Part shown: piece after piece, positions 33,175-41,658 of the stretch | How positions within the stretch are numbered: the first letter of the stretch is position 1 | Layout of the letters: the number at the start of each line of letters is the position of its first letter | From: Dehalococcoidia bacterium | GTDB lineage: Bacteria; Chloroflexota; Dehalococcoidia; UBA2979 | Direction of reading: 5' to 3' | DNA: 64,000 nt | NCBI GenBank assembly: GCA_028279505.1 | Contig: JANQNP010000025.1 | Span: 1-64,000, forward strand | Translations under genes and position numbers: made by a program | The notes under the pieces: model-generated | What the model was told of the DNA's origin: nothing | The model's input: the letters and a program-made list of their open reading frames with translations, nothing else | Database searches by the model: none

Positions 33175-34467
33175 CTAGATCGCGCCGGCGGCGGCGAGCT
33201 GCTGGAGGTCGTCGGGGGAGCGGCCGAGTTCGGTGACGTAGACCTCGTGGTTGTGCTCGCCGAGGAGTGGCGGGCGACGGCGCATGCGGACGGGGGACTT
33301 GAGGAACTTGTAGGGGGCGCCGACGTAGCGGACCGGGTCCGGGTGGCCGGGGACTTCGCCCTCCCAGAAGAACTCGCGCTCGGCCCAATGGGGGTCGTCG
33401 AGGTTCTGTTCAGGGCGGCGGACGAGGCCCCACGGGAGGTGGAGGGCCTGGCCGCGGCGGTAGACCTCCTCAGCGGTGAGCTTCTGGACGAACTCGCCGA
33501 TCGTCGTGGCGACGTGGTTGCGGATCTCCACGTTCTGGGTCGGGTCGGTGTAGAGGACCTGCATGTACTTCGGGTCGTGCAGGTCGCCGGCGGCGTCGTG
33601 CTCGTCCATCCACTCGAGGAGGCCGGCGAAGATCTTGCCGTCGCGGGGGACGCCGCCGCCCATGAGCAGGATGTAGTCGCCGTCGGTGCACCTGTACTGC
33701 CAGGGCGCGTTCCGCTGCGCGGCGGCGTGGCGGCCGGTCTGGCGGATGACGTGCTGGCCGAGGAACTCCCAGTTGGGGAAGGAGCCCTCGGTGGTGGCGC
33801 TGACGGCCTCGTGGGTGGAGACGTCGACGAGCTGGCCGGCGGCGGCGCCGCCATCCGCCGCCGCGGTCTCGTCGCGGAGCCAGAGCGCGGCGAGGACGGC
33901 GGTGACGGCGTACTCGTTCGACATGGCGAGGGAGTGCTCGCCGTCGGAGCGGATCGGCGGTAGCTCGTGGTCGTCGTAGCCGGTGCTCATCATCGGGCCG
34001 CCGAGCGCGAGCTGGACGAGGTCGGTGGAGGCCCAGTCGCGCCACGGGCCCTCGAGGCCGAAGGGGGTGATCGCGCACCAGATCAGCGCGGGGTGCTCAC
34101 CTCGGAAGCGAGTTGGGCCGAGGCCGGCGTCGTCGAGGGCGCCGGGCGCCGTGCCGTCGAGCACGATCTCGGCGCGGGCGACGAGGTCGGCCCAGATGGC
34201 GCCGCCGTCGTCGGTGGCGAGGTCGAGCGTGACGCTGCGCTTGGAGGTGTTGGCGGCGGCGAAGCGGAGGCTCTGGTTCGTGTTCGGCTGGTCGCCGACG
34301 TAGGGGCCGACGTGGCGGCTGCGCGCGCCCTCGCGAGGTTCGACGCGGATGACATCCGCGCCGGCGTCGGCGAGGAGCTTGGCGGCCCACTCGGCCTGGT
34401 CGCCGACCTCGACGACGCGCAGGCCCTCGAGGGGGCCGGGGTGCTCGTCGGTCTGCGGGGCGGCCAT
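33175..34467 (-). CDS. CaiB/BaiF CoA-transferase-like subunit lacking the catalytic Asp
   Basis: A 430-residue family member (LEGLRVVEVGDQAEWAAKLLADAGADVIRVEP). At the position where active members have Asp it has Leu180 (EHSLAMSNEYAV), so it should be a structural or regulatory subunit. Its ATG overlaps the TGA of the Asp-positive gene upstream by one base (TGATG), implying coupled, equimolar synthesis and a heteromer. The N-terminal half of the fused protein at 1212 is the same type. This layout recalls heteromeric benzylsuccinate CoA-transferase (BbsEF). Confidence 0.88.
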   Translation of the reverse strand: MAAPQTDEHPGPLEGLRVVEVGDQAEWAAKLLADAGADVIRVEPREGARSRHVGPYVGDQPNTNQSLRFAAANTSKRSVTLDLATDDGGAIWADLVARAEIVLDGTAPGALDDAGLGPTRFRGEHPALIWCAITPFGLEGPWRDWASTDLVQLALGGPMMSTGYDDHELPPIRSDGEHSLAMSNEYAVTAVLAALWLRDETAAADGGAAAGQLVDVSTHEAVSATTEGSFPNWEFLGQHVIRQTGRHAAAQRNAPWQYRCTDGDYILLMGGGVPRDGKIFAGLLEWMDEHDAAGDLHDPKYMQVLYTDPTQNVEIRNHVATTIGEFVQKLTAEEVYRRGQALHLPWGLVRRPEQNLDDPHWAEREFFWEGEVPGHPDPVRYVGAPYKFLKSPVRMRRRPPLLGEHNHEVYVTELGRSPDDLQQLAAAGAI

Positions 34468-35735
34468 CAGACAGCCAGCTCGGCCATCATCTGGCCGACC
34501 TCGTCAGGCGTGAACTCGAGGAGGTCGGTGAGGACCTCCATGGTGTCCTCGCTCAGGAGCGGCGCGCCGCGGACCATGCGCCAGCGGGCGTCGGAGAACC
34601 GGGCGGGATAGCCCTCGTAGCGGTGCTCGCCGAGGTAGCCGTGCGGCGCGGTGCGGTAGAAGTCGCGGGCCGCGTGCTGCTCGTCGCGCTCCATCTTGTC
34701 GTCGGTGCGCTGGCACATGCCGGCGGGGACGCCTCGGGCCTGCAGCGCGTACATCAACTCGCTGGCGTCGCGGGGGCGGGTGAGCGCGGTGAGGGCGGCG
34801 TCGAGCGCGTCCTCGTTGCGTTTGCGCGCCTCGTTGGAGGTGAAGCGCTCGTCGGCGGCGAGATCGGGCTCGCCGAGGACCTCGCAGAGCGCGGTCCACT
34901 GCTCCTCGGTCTCGGCGACGATGGCGATCCAGCGGTCGTCTTCGACCTCGTCAGCGGCGCAGCGGTAGGTGTTGTGGGGGGCGATCGCCGGGTGCTCGGA
35001 GCGGTTGCCGATGCGACGGTACTCGCGGCCGTTGACCTGGTAGTCGAGGACGGGGACTCCGGTGAGGACCATGCCGGTCTCGATCTGGGCCATGTCGACG
35101 TGCTGGGTCTCGCCGGTGCGGCGGCGGTGGGCGAGCGCCATCAGCGCCGCGATCGCGCCGTAGTAGCCGGCGGTGTGATCGAGGTACGAGTAGCCCCAGC
35201 CGGCGGGGTCCTCGTCAGGGAGCCCGGACATCTGGGTCGCGCCGCTGACGGCGGCGGCGGTAGGCCCCCAGGTGATGTAGCTGCGGTCACGGCCGGTCTG
35301 GCCGAAGCCGGAGAGCGAGATGTAGATGGCGTTGGGGTTCAGCTCGTGGATGACGTCCCAGCCGAAGCCCATGCGTTCGAAGGCGCCGGCGCTGAAGTTC
35401 TCGATGACGATGTCGGACTGCTCGATCAGGCGCTCGGCGACCTCGCGGCCGCTGGGATGATGGAGGTTGGCGGTGATGCCGCGCTTGTTGCGGTTGAAGT
35501 TGCTGTGGAAGCCGCTGCCGTTGTACGTCGGGTTCGCGGGGTCCTGTTGCATGCCCCAGCGCATCGAGTCGAGATAGGACTCGTTCTCGACCTTGACGAC
35601 GTCCGCGCCGAGGTCGGCGAGAATCCGCGTGGCCTGCGGTCCGGCGACGATCCAGGTGAAGTCGCAGACGCGGATGCCGGCGAGCGGCAGCGGTCGCGAG
35701 TCGCCTGATCGGTCGGTCGTTTCCAGCACACTCAT
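34467..35735 (-). CDS. CaiB/BaiF CoA-transferase, catalytic subunit
   Basis: A 422-residue protein, start ATG 35735 eight bases after GGAGGG; the in-frame GTG at 35768 is not needed. The nucleophile is Asp186 (YSYLDHTAGYYG). It matches the C-terminal half of the fused CoA-transferase at 1212 in several places (FHSNFNRNKRG versus FVANFNSSKLG; VLDYQVNGR versus LMDYLVNGR). First gene of the minus-strand cluster that continues with the Asp-less subunit, a methyltransferase and two SDRs. Confidence 0.92.
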   Translation of the reverse strand: MSVLETTDRSGDSRPLPLAGIRVCDFTWIVAGPQATRILADLGADVVKVENESYLDSMRWGMQQDPANPTYNGSGFHSNFNRNKRGITANLHHPSGREVAERLIEQSDIVIENFSAGAFERMGFGWDVIHELNPNAIYISLSGFGQTGRDRSYITWGPTAAAVSGATQMSGLPDEDPAGWGYSYLDHTAGYYGAIAALMALAHRRRTGETQHVDMAQIETGMVLTGVPVLDYQVNGREYRRIGNRSEHPAIAPHNTYRCAADEVEDDRWIAIVAETEEQWTALCEVLGEPDLAADERFTSNEARKRNEDALDAALTALTRPRDASELMYALQARGVPAGMCQRTDDKMERDEQHAARDFYRTAPHGYLGEHRYEGYPARFSDARWRMVRGAPLLSEDTMEVLTDLLEFTPDEVGQMMAELAV

Positions 35736-35849
35736 CGCGCGCCCTCCGGTTGGTCGCGGAACCCGCACACGTTATCGCCGGGTGGGGCGGTGAATGGCAA
35801 GTCGGCGGACATATGCTGCGGCGAAGCGTGGAGGCGCGGGGAGGCGCGG

Positions 35850-36317
35850 ATGGAACGTCGTGAGCTGGAGCAGCTGTTCGCCTTCGACCGCTGGGCGAAC
35901 CGCCAGACGCTCGAGGCGTTGCGTTCGGTGCAACCTGAGCCTGCAGAGCTGGTTCGCCTGCTTGCGCACGTCCTGTCCGCGACCGACAACTGGCTTTCGA
36001 GTGTCGAGGGCGTCGAGCCGCTGCCGAAACCCGACGTGCAGGACGTGGAGGCGCTGACCTCGTACCTCGACCACGTTGAAGCGAGAACCATTTCGTTCCG
36101 TCAGGACCTCGCCGACGAACGGCTTAGCCAGCGCTTCGAGTTGCGGGATCCAGGTCGCGCGCGATTCGAGACCGTCACCGGCGACGTCCTGCAGCACGTC
36201 GTCCTGCACGGGGTCGAGCACCGCGCGCAGATCATGTACGAGGCCGGCAAGCTTGACGGTCAACCAAGCGAGCTGCAGTACGCGCTGTTCGTCAGCGAGC
36301 GCCCGGACCGGCCGTAG
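35850..36317 (+). CDS. DinB-like four-helix protein
   Basis: I use the ATG at 35850, preceded by GGGGAGG, giving 155 residues; the upstream part of the frame (from 35790) is low-complexity. The DinB fold is shown by FAFDRWANRQTLEAL, a His in RLLAHVLSATDNW and the pair in VLQHVVLHGVEHRAQIMYE, the three metal ligands. Likely a thiol- or metal-dependent transferase, substrate unknown. A SIS-domain gene follows after 30 bp. Confidence 0.85.
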   Translation: MERRELEQLFAFDRWANRQTLEALRSVQPEPAELVRLLAHVLSATDNWLSSVEGVEPLPKPDVQDVEALTSYLDHVEARTISFRQDLADERLSQRFELRDPGRARFETVTGDVLQHVVLHGVEHRAQIMYEAGKLDGQPSELQYALFVSERPDRP

Positions 36318-36347
36318 CACCGGCGCGAACGAAGGACAACCATCTCC

Positions 36348-37400
36348 ATGCCACGAACGATCGCCGACTACCGGCTCTACCCCGCGATCCAATCGCAGCC
36401 CTCGGAGCTGTCGCGTCTGCTGGAGGCGGACGAGCCGATCGAGGAGGCGGCGCGCGTCGCGGGCGCGGCGGCGCGGGTGTTCGCGGTCGGGATCGGGACA
36501 TCCTCAAACGCGGCGGCGATCGGGGCCTCGATGTTGCGGCACGCCGGGGTGGACGCACGGGCGTGGTCGTCGCATGACTTCGTGGCGTACCCGCCGGCGA
36601 TCAGCGCCGCCGATGCGGCGCTGGTGTACACGCACAGCGGGCGGAAGCAGTTCTCGCTGGCGGCGCTGGAGCTGCTGGGCGAGCGCGGGGTGCCGACGGT
36701 GCTGTTCACCTCGACGGAGTCGGAGGTCGACATCGAGGGTCTCCGCGCGCCGACGACGGTGATCCGAACAACCTCGCGGGAACCGAGTGCGATGTTCACG
36801 TTCTCGCACACGGCGGCGATGCTGCTCAGCGCGCGGATCGCAGACGCGGTGAGCGCGGGGTCGGTCGGGGACCTCGGTAGGGTGCCCGCGGCGGTCGAGG
36901 AGGCGCTGGCGCTGGAGCCGCAGACCGAGGCGCTGGCGCGTGCGTGGCAGGGGAAGCGGACGATCATTGGCCTCGGAGCGGGGCCTCACGAGCCGACGGC
37001 GCACGAGCTGGCGATCAAGGTGCCGGAGGCGGCGCGCGTCGAGAGTCGCGGGTACGCAATCGAGCAGTTCCTGCACGGGCCGCAGGTGCAGGTCGATCCG
37101 AACGACGCGTTCATGATCTTCACCGGGCCGGGGCCGGCCCTCGAACGGGCCGAGCAGGCGGCGGCGTTCCTACTGGACTTCGGCTGCGCCGTGGCGTGGG
37201 TGGCGCCAGTCGAGGGGCCCGAGGGCAGCACATGGCTGAAGGTGGCGGACCTCGGTGAGTCGCTGGCACCGCTGGTGGAGGTGGTGCCGGCGCAGCTCCT
37301 CGCGGGGCAGCTCGCAGCGCTGGAGGATGTCGACGGCGACTCGTTCCGGCTTGATGACGAGCGTTTCGCCGACGCGTTCCGCGCCCACATCAGTCTGTAA
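36348..37400 (+). CDS. SIS domain sugar-phosphate isomerase-like protein
   Basis: A 350-residue protein with two SIS domains, the layout of the isomerase half of glucosamine-6-phosphate synthase. The first (about residues 30-170) has VFAVGIGTSSNAAAIGASM and a phosphate-loop-like YTHSGRKQFS; the second (about 200-330) has IIGLGAGPHEPTAHELAIK and IEQFLHGPQVQV. It probably isomerises or deglycates a phosphosugar; the glutaminase domain is absent. The last 11 bases overlap the convergent methyltransferase gene. Confidence 0.88.
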   Translation: MPRTIADYRLYPAIQSQPSELSRLLEADEPIEEAARVAGAAARVFAVGIGTSSNAAAIGASMLRHAGVDARAWSSHDFVAYPPAISAADAALVYTHSGRKQFSLAALELLGERGVPTVLFTSTESEVDIEGLRAPTTVIRTTSREPSAMFTFSHTAAMLLSARIADAVSAGSVGDLGRVPAAVEEALALEPQTEALARAWQGKRTIIGLGAGPHEPTAHELAIKVPEAARVESRGYAIEQFLHGPQVQVDPNDAFMIFTGPGPALERAEQAAAFLLDFGCAVAWVAPVEGPEGSTWLKVADLGESLAPLVEVVPAQLLAGQLAALEDVDGDSFRLDDERFADAFRAHISL

Positions 37401-38202
37401 CCGGCTCAGCCTTGCGGAGGCGCCAGACCTCTTCGGACGGCCATTGGCGCGCCCAGTCGAGCGTGACGAACGGAAAGACCGTCGTCGCATCCGCCGGTGG
37501 ATAGAGCTCGATCAGGGCTTCGACCTCGAGGTCGCTCGCACGAAAGAGGCTGATCCAGTCGCCGTGGCTCATGTGGAACTCGACGCCGTCGAAGGTGGGG
37601 TCGTCGGGGAACTCCATGGCGTGCATGCCTCGGAGGGGACGCAGCAGGGTGGTGCTTGCGGCGACGTCGTCCTCCTCGGGGAGGAAGAGTGAGATCAGAG
37701 TGGAGTTGCCGAGGAAGACGAGCTCGCCGCCGGGCTTGAGGAGGCGGGCGGCCTCGGGGATCCATTCGTCGGGGTCGCTCCAGATCGCCGAGCCGTACTC
37801 GGAGATGACGAGATCGGCGCAGGCGTCGGGGAGCGGGGTCTGTTCGCCGACACCTCGGATGAGGGTGAACGGGAGGTCGTGCTCGCGCTGCATGCGGCGC
37901 GCGGTGGCGAGCTGCTCCGGGGTGGGGTCGAGCGCGACGGGGCGGGCACCGCGGCGGGCGAGCCAGGCGGAGACGTAGCCGGTGCCGCAGCCGAGCTCGA
38001 CGGTGGTCTTGCCCTCGAGGTCGAGCGGGAGGAGGCCGGCCTCGGACTCGGGGATGCCCCAGATGCCCCACCTGGGAGCGCCGCTCCAGCTCCGCTCGGC
38101 GGGCGCGACGTAGTCAGCGGCGAAGCCGGCCCACGCCTCACGGTTGCGACGAATGTAGTCTCTGTCGCTGGGTCTTCGACCCTCTTCGACGCTTCGCGGC
38201 AT
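37390..38202 (-). CDS. SAM-dependent class I methyltransferase
   Basis: A 270-residue protein with the SAM motif TVELGCGTGYVSAWL near residue 67, the acidic residue in VALDPTPEQLATARRM, and the post-motif ADLVISEYGSAIWSDPDEWIPEAARLLKPGGELVFLG. The N-terminus (YIRRNREAWAGFAADYV) is a helical cap common in ubiquinone-biosynthesis-like enzymes. Substrate unknown. Divergent from the DUF3052 gene. Confidence 0.88.
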   Translation of the reverse strand: MPRSVEEGRRPSDRDYIRRNREAWAGFAADYVAPAERSWSGAPRWGIWGIPESEAGLLPLDLEGKTTVELGCGTGYVSAWLARRGARPVALDPTPEQLATARRMQREHDLPFTLIRGVGEQTPLPDACADLVISEYGSAIWSDPDEWIPEAARLLKPGGELVFLGNSTLISLFLPEEDDVAASTTLLRPLRGMHAMEFPDDPTFDGVEFHMSHGDWISLFRASDLEVEALIELYPPADATTVFPFVTLDWARQWPSEEVWRLRKAEPVTD

Positions 38203-38266
38203 GTTGCGGACCTCTCGGGCTGGAGACGGGGGCTAGCGCTTCGAGTGGAGATAGTAGAGTGCGGCG

Positions 38267-38692
38267 ATGGTCGGTTACTCGGGGACCCCGCTGCCGAAGA
38301 AGCTCGGCATCAAGGAGGCACATCGCCTCGCGTTACTCAACGCTCCGGAGGGGTTCGACGCGACCATCGGTGCGTTGCCCGAGGCGGTGGAGGTGCGCCG
38401 CTCGGCGCGCGGGCGAGCCGACGTGGTCGTCTATTTCACGACGAGCCGGGCGGCGTTCCGGAAGCGGTTGCCGGGCCTCGGGCGGTCGATCTTCCCGGAC
38501 GGTGGGCTGTGGATCGCGTGGCCGAAGCGCGCCTCGAAGGTGCCGACGGACATGACGGAGGACGTCGTGCGGGAGGTGGCGCTGCCGCTCGGCCTCGTCG
38601 ACAACAAGGTGTGCGCGATCGACGAGACGTGGTCGGGGCTGCGGATTGTGTGGCGGAAGGAGAAACGGGGGTCTTCGACGGTCCAGGGATAG
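38267..38692 (+). CDS. DUF3052 family protein
   Basis: A 141-residue protein opening GYSGTPLPKKLGIKEAHRL, the DUF3052 signature, with WIAWPKRASKVPTDMTEDVVREVALPLGLVDNKVCAIDETWSGLRIVWR as the conserved second half. Common in actinobacteria and Chloroflexota. Function unknown; no membrane segment. Confidence 0.92.
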   Translation: MVGYSGTPLPKKLGIKEAHRLALLNAPEGFDATIGALPEAVEVRRSARGRADVVVYFTTSRAAFRKRLPGLGRSIFPDGGLWIAWPKRASKVPTDMTEDVVREVALPLGLVDNKVCAIDETWSGLRIVWRKEKRGSSTVQG

Positions 38693-38743
38693 GATCCGCG
38701 TCGTCGAGCTTCCGTTCAGTGCGCCCGCTGTTAGATTTTGCGA

Positions 38744-39007
38744 GTGCCACCTGACCGGGACATCTACTGGCCGCGGCTACCACGCTCATGCATGAGCGCG
38801 GTGACAGTCATCGCGATCAGCATGGTGATGGCGGCCGTGGTCGCTTACTGGACGTGGCTGGACCGAGAAGACCTCCGGCACACGATCCGAGCATGGCTGT
38901 TCACATCGAGCTTCTTAACGCTTGGTGCAATCTTCCTCTTCGGCCTCGTCGGGCAATTCCTTTTGAAAGAGGAACCACCCGAGCGACCATGTGACGAGAA
39001 GCAGTAG
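38744..39007 (+). CDS. Small two-helix membrane protein
   Basis: An 87-residue protein from GTG 38744 (ATG 38792 is an alternative, TTG 38738 also possible). Two hydrophobic helices (AVTVIAISMVMAAVVAYWTW and FLTLGAIFLFGLVGQFLL) around a charged middle. Not homologous to anything I recognise, and less GC-rich than its neighbours. Confidence 0.5.
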   Translation: MPPDRDIYWPRLPRSCMSAVTVIAISMVMAAVVAYWTWLDREDLRHTIRAWLFTSSFLTLGAIFLFGLVGQFLLKEEPPERPCDEKQ

Positions 39008-39035
39008 CCCGCGGCGGCGAACCCAGCCTGGTGCC

Positions 39036-39812
39036 CTACCCCTCTTCGCCGGTCCAGACCGGGGTGGTCTTTTCTCGGAAGGCGGCCGGGCCGACCTTGG
39101 CGTCGGCGGTGGTGCGGGAAACCTTGCGCATGGTTTCGCCGAAGCGGATGGCCTCGGAGAAGGGCATCTGCTGGCCGCGCCTCGCGACTTCCTTGGTGGC
39201 ACGGACGGCGAGCGGGGCCGAGAGGAGAAGGCGCTCGGCGAGGGCCTTCGCCTCGTCCATGAGCTGCTCGTGGGGGACGACCTTCCAGGCGAGGCCCATC
39301 TCCTTGGCGCGGTGTGCGTCGACGCGCTCGCCGATCAAGAGGAGCTCCATGGCGTTCTGCCAGCCGATCCTCGAGGGCATGCGCACGGCGCCCTGGATGG
39401 TGGGGATGCCGATGCGCACCTCGGGGAAGCCGAACTGGGCCTGCTCACTAGCGATGACGAAGTCGCAGGCGGAGACGAGGGTGAGCGCGAAGCCGAGGCA
39501 GTAGCCGTTCACGGCGGCGATGACCGGCTTGAAGATCTCCATGCCGCTCTCGAGCGAGTTGTAGGAGGGGACCTCCCAGAAGGTCCCGGGGGTGGTGGTC
39601 GGGTTGGCGTCCTTCAAGTCGGCACCGGCGCTGAAGGCGCGGCCGGCGCCGGTGACGATGCCGACCCAGGCCTCCTCGTCCTGGCGGAACTGCTCCCAGG
39701 CGGCGTTGAGGTCCTGGCGCAGCTGGCCGTTGATGGCGTTCATCGCTTCGGGGCGGTTGTATGTGATGGTCGCGATGTGACCTTCGCGCTCGTAGAGGAC
39801 TGTGTCGCCCAT
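39036..39812 (-). CDS. Enoyl-CoA hydratase/isomerase family protein (one catalytic Glu missing)
   Basis: A 258-residue crotonase with a standard oxyanion motif (GRAFSAGADLKD). The second catalytic Glu is kept (FGFPEVRIG), but the first lies at a Thr (GFALTLVSACD), so a one-Glu chemistry such as isomerisation or another crotonase reaction is more likely than classical hydration. Substrate unknown; no operon partners. Confidence 0.88.
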   Translation of the reverse strand: MGDTVLYEREGHIATITYNRPEAMNAINGQLRQDLNAAWEQFRQDEEAWVGIVTGAGRAFSAGADLKDANPTTTPGTFWEVPSYNSLESGMEIFKPVIAAVNGYCLGFALTLVSACDFVIASEQAQFGFPEVRIGIPTIQGAVRMPSRIGWQNAMELLLIGERVDAHRAKEMGLAWKVVPHEQLMDEAKALAERLLLSAPLAVRATKEVARRGQQMPFSEAIRFGETMRKVSRTTADAKVGPAAFREKTTPVWTGEEG

Positions 39813-39956
39813 GGCTCGCTCCAGACGTTTGAGTTCGGCGTGGTCGGTGTTCAGCTCTCGGAGATCGATTCGGGCGCCGACGTTAGCACGCGGCCGGTGG
39901 ACCGGCCTCGACCGGGTGGGCGGATTGGCGGAGAGGTGCCGGGACGGCGGGAGCGG

Positions 39957-40226
39957 CTAGGCGACGAGCGCGCCGATGAGCATCGCGACGAGGGCACCGG
40001 ACACGACGAGTCCAGCGACGTAGAGGGCGAACTGATTGCGGCGGTGGCTGCGCTGGTCGCGAGCCCGCAGTTCCTCCGAGGTGGGCGGCGCTTTCTCCTC
40101 GGAGGGTGGAGCGACCTCGTGGAGGCCCGAGCTTTCGCCGCCGCCGAAGGCGAAGGCCGCGGAGCGGAAGGCCCAGACCATGACCAGCCCACCGAAGATG
40201 AAGGCGATGACTTCGTCGACTTCCAT
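39957..40226 (-). CDS. Small membrane protein with two helices
   Basis: An 89-residue protein from the ATG at 40226, eight bases after GGAGGG (a GTG two codons upstream is less likely). A helix at about 5-25 (EVIAFIFGGLVMVWAFRSAAF) and another at about 70-88 (FALYVAGLVVSGALVAMLIGAL) flank a charged Pro/Glu/Arg-rich stretch. No recognised family. Confidence 0.62.
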   Translation of the reverse strand: MEVDEVIAFIFGGLVMVWAFRSAAFAFGGGESSGLHEVAPPSEEKAPPTSEELRARDQRSHRRNQFALYVAGLVVSGALVAMLIGALVA

Positions 40227-40317
40227 GGGCACGGCCCTCCGCGCGCCAGTCTGTGGGCCCGCCCGCCAAGACTCAACCGCGTGCCAGTCAGGTCGGCGGC
40301 TCGGCTACGCTACCGGC

Positions 40318-40779
40318 ATGGCTGATCCGACGACGGACCTCGAACGGAACGCGGCGTCCCTCGATCGGTTGCGGGCGCTGGTCGGGCGGCTGTCGGCGGC
40401 TGACCTCGATCGGTCGCTGGGCGCGGACTGGACGGTGAAGACGGCGCTGGGGCACCTGACGTACTGGGATCAGCGGCAGCGAGGGGCGCTGGCGCTGCAC
40501 CTGGAGAGCGGCCAGCCGTTCGGTACCGAAGTGACGCCAGCCCTCGAAGATTCCGACGAGGTGACCAACGTGGCGATCACGGCGCTCGCGAACGCGGGCG
40601 ACGGCGAGCTGATGTGCGCCGCGGTGATCGAGGCGGCGGAGGGGATCAACGCGCTCCTCGAAGGTGCCGACCGCGCGGTGCTGAGCGTGATCCTCGGTAG
40701 TCCGCGCGCGGAGATCGTGCGGCGCTGGGAGCACCGGGAGGAGCACGTGGCGCAGATCGAGGGTGGGCTCGGCGGATAG
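40318..40779 (+). CDS. DinB/maleylpyruvate isomerase-like protein
   Basis: A 153-residue protein beginning MADPTTDLERNAASLDRLRALVGRLSAADLDRSL. Helical-bundle His ligands are in ALGHLTYWDQRQ and RWEHREEHVAQIE, as in the mycothiol-dependent maleylpyruvate isomerase N-terminal/DinB superfamily. The upstream part of the open frame belongs to the antisense strand of 39957 and is excluded. Third DinB-like protein in the window. Confidence 0.78.
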   Translation: MADPTTDLERNAASLDRLRALVGRLSAADLDRSLGADWTVKTALGHLTYWDQRQRGALALHLESGQPFGTEVTPALEDSDEVTNVAITALANAGDGELMCAAVIEAAEGINALLEGADRAVLSVILGSPRAEIVRRWEHREEHVAQIEGGLGG

Positions 40780-40805
40780 CCGAGCCGACTTCACCTCGCT
40801 GTCGC

Positions 40806-41192
40806 TCAGCGTGCGGTTGGCGTCACGACCACACGGTCACCCGAGGAAGTCCTAACCGTGCGGGTGCCGAGCGGTCGTTCGAGATCGACCCGCACGAGGT
40901 CCTGGCAGTCTTCACCGCCGGAGACGAACAGGCGGCGATCATGATTGCTGGCGCGTAGGACGACCCGATCGTCGTGTTCCTCGACGCCCACGCTGACCTC
41001 GGCGTTGCAAGTGTCGAGCAGCACTTCGAGCTGCCGGCCGTCGTTGATCGCCCGCACCTCCATGATGGTGGCCTCCGGGTGCAGGTCGGTGAGGCCTGCC
41101 CGTTCGAGGAGACCGACCAGGCCGATGAGGACTGCGAGGCCAAACAGCGCGATGCTCGACCGACGACTGGGATGCCACCGCATCCAACTCAC
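40806..41192 (-). CDS. Membrane-anchored protein of unknown function
   Basis: A 128-residue protein with an N-terminal hydrophobic segment (SIALFGLAVLIGLVGLLE, about 13-30) and a beta-rich, charged remainder with two Cys (DTCNAEV and GEDCQDL) that could pair outside the membrane. No family recognised. Divergent from the small protein at 41291. GC content is lower than in the neighbouring Lhr gene. Confidence 0.58.
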   Translation of the reverse strand: MSWMRWHPSRRSSIALFGLAVLIGLVGLLERAGLTDLHPEATIMEVRAINDGRQLEVLLDTCNAEVSVGVEEHDDRVVLRASNHDRRLFVSGGEDCQDLVRVDLERPLGTRTVRTSSGDRVVVTPTAR

Positions 41193-41290
41193 CTCCGAAC
41201 ACTCACCTTAGACTGTCAGAGTGGAGCTGATGGTGGCCACCGCGAGCTGCCCAACTCGCCCTGAAGTTCGTCTCAGGATGGGGACAGTCG

Positions 41291-41587
41291 GTGCGCGAGC
41301 AGTGGACGATCCCCGCCCTTGGTCTCACCATCGCAAGCGCGGGGATCGCAGCTCTCGTGATCTGGGCTCTGTGGCCAATCGAATGCACGACCACCGACAT
41401 CGGTTTCTTGCCCGGCACCTCCGATCCGAACATCCGGAGTTGCACCCGTCGGCTCGGAGGTGCATTCGCGGGGGATGCTGCTGACGCTCAGGCGGCCGCG
41501 CTGAAGTACGGCTTTGGCGCGGCTGCCTCTCTGTTGGTCGTTGCGATCGCGACAATGCTGTGGCGGACCCGGAGCCAGAGGGCTTGA
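41291..41587 (+). CDS. Small membrane protein with a central Cys pair
   Basis: A 98-residue protein starting at GTG 41291. Two hydrophobic helices (about residues 8-28 and 72-90) enclose a 40-residue loop with two Cys (PIECTTTD and RSCTRRL), suggesting a disulfide-bearing periplasmic loop. No recognised family. It sits 71 bp before the Lhr gene. Confidence 0.55.
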   Translation: MREQWTIPALGLTIASAGIAALVIWALWPIECTTTDIGFLPGTSDPNIRSCTRRLGGAFAGDAADAQAAALKYGFGAAASLLVVAIATMLWRTRSQRA

Positions 41588-41658
41588 AGTAGCCTCGAGC
41601 CTACGGCGACTGCGCTATCCTGCTTCGCACGCATGTTCTGACGTAGCGACGGCGTCGT

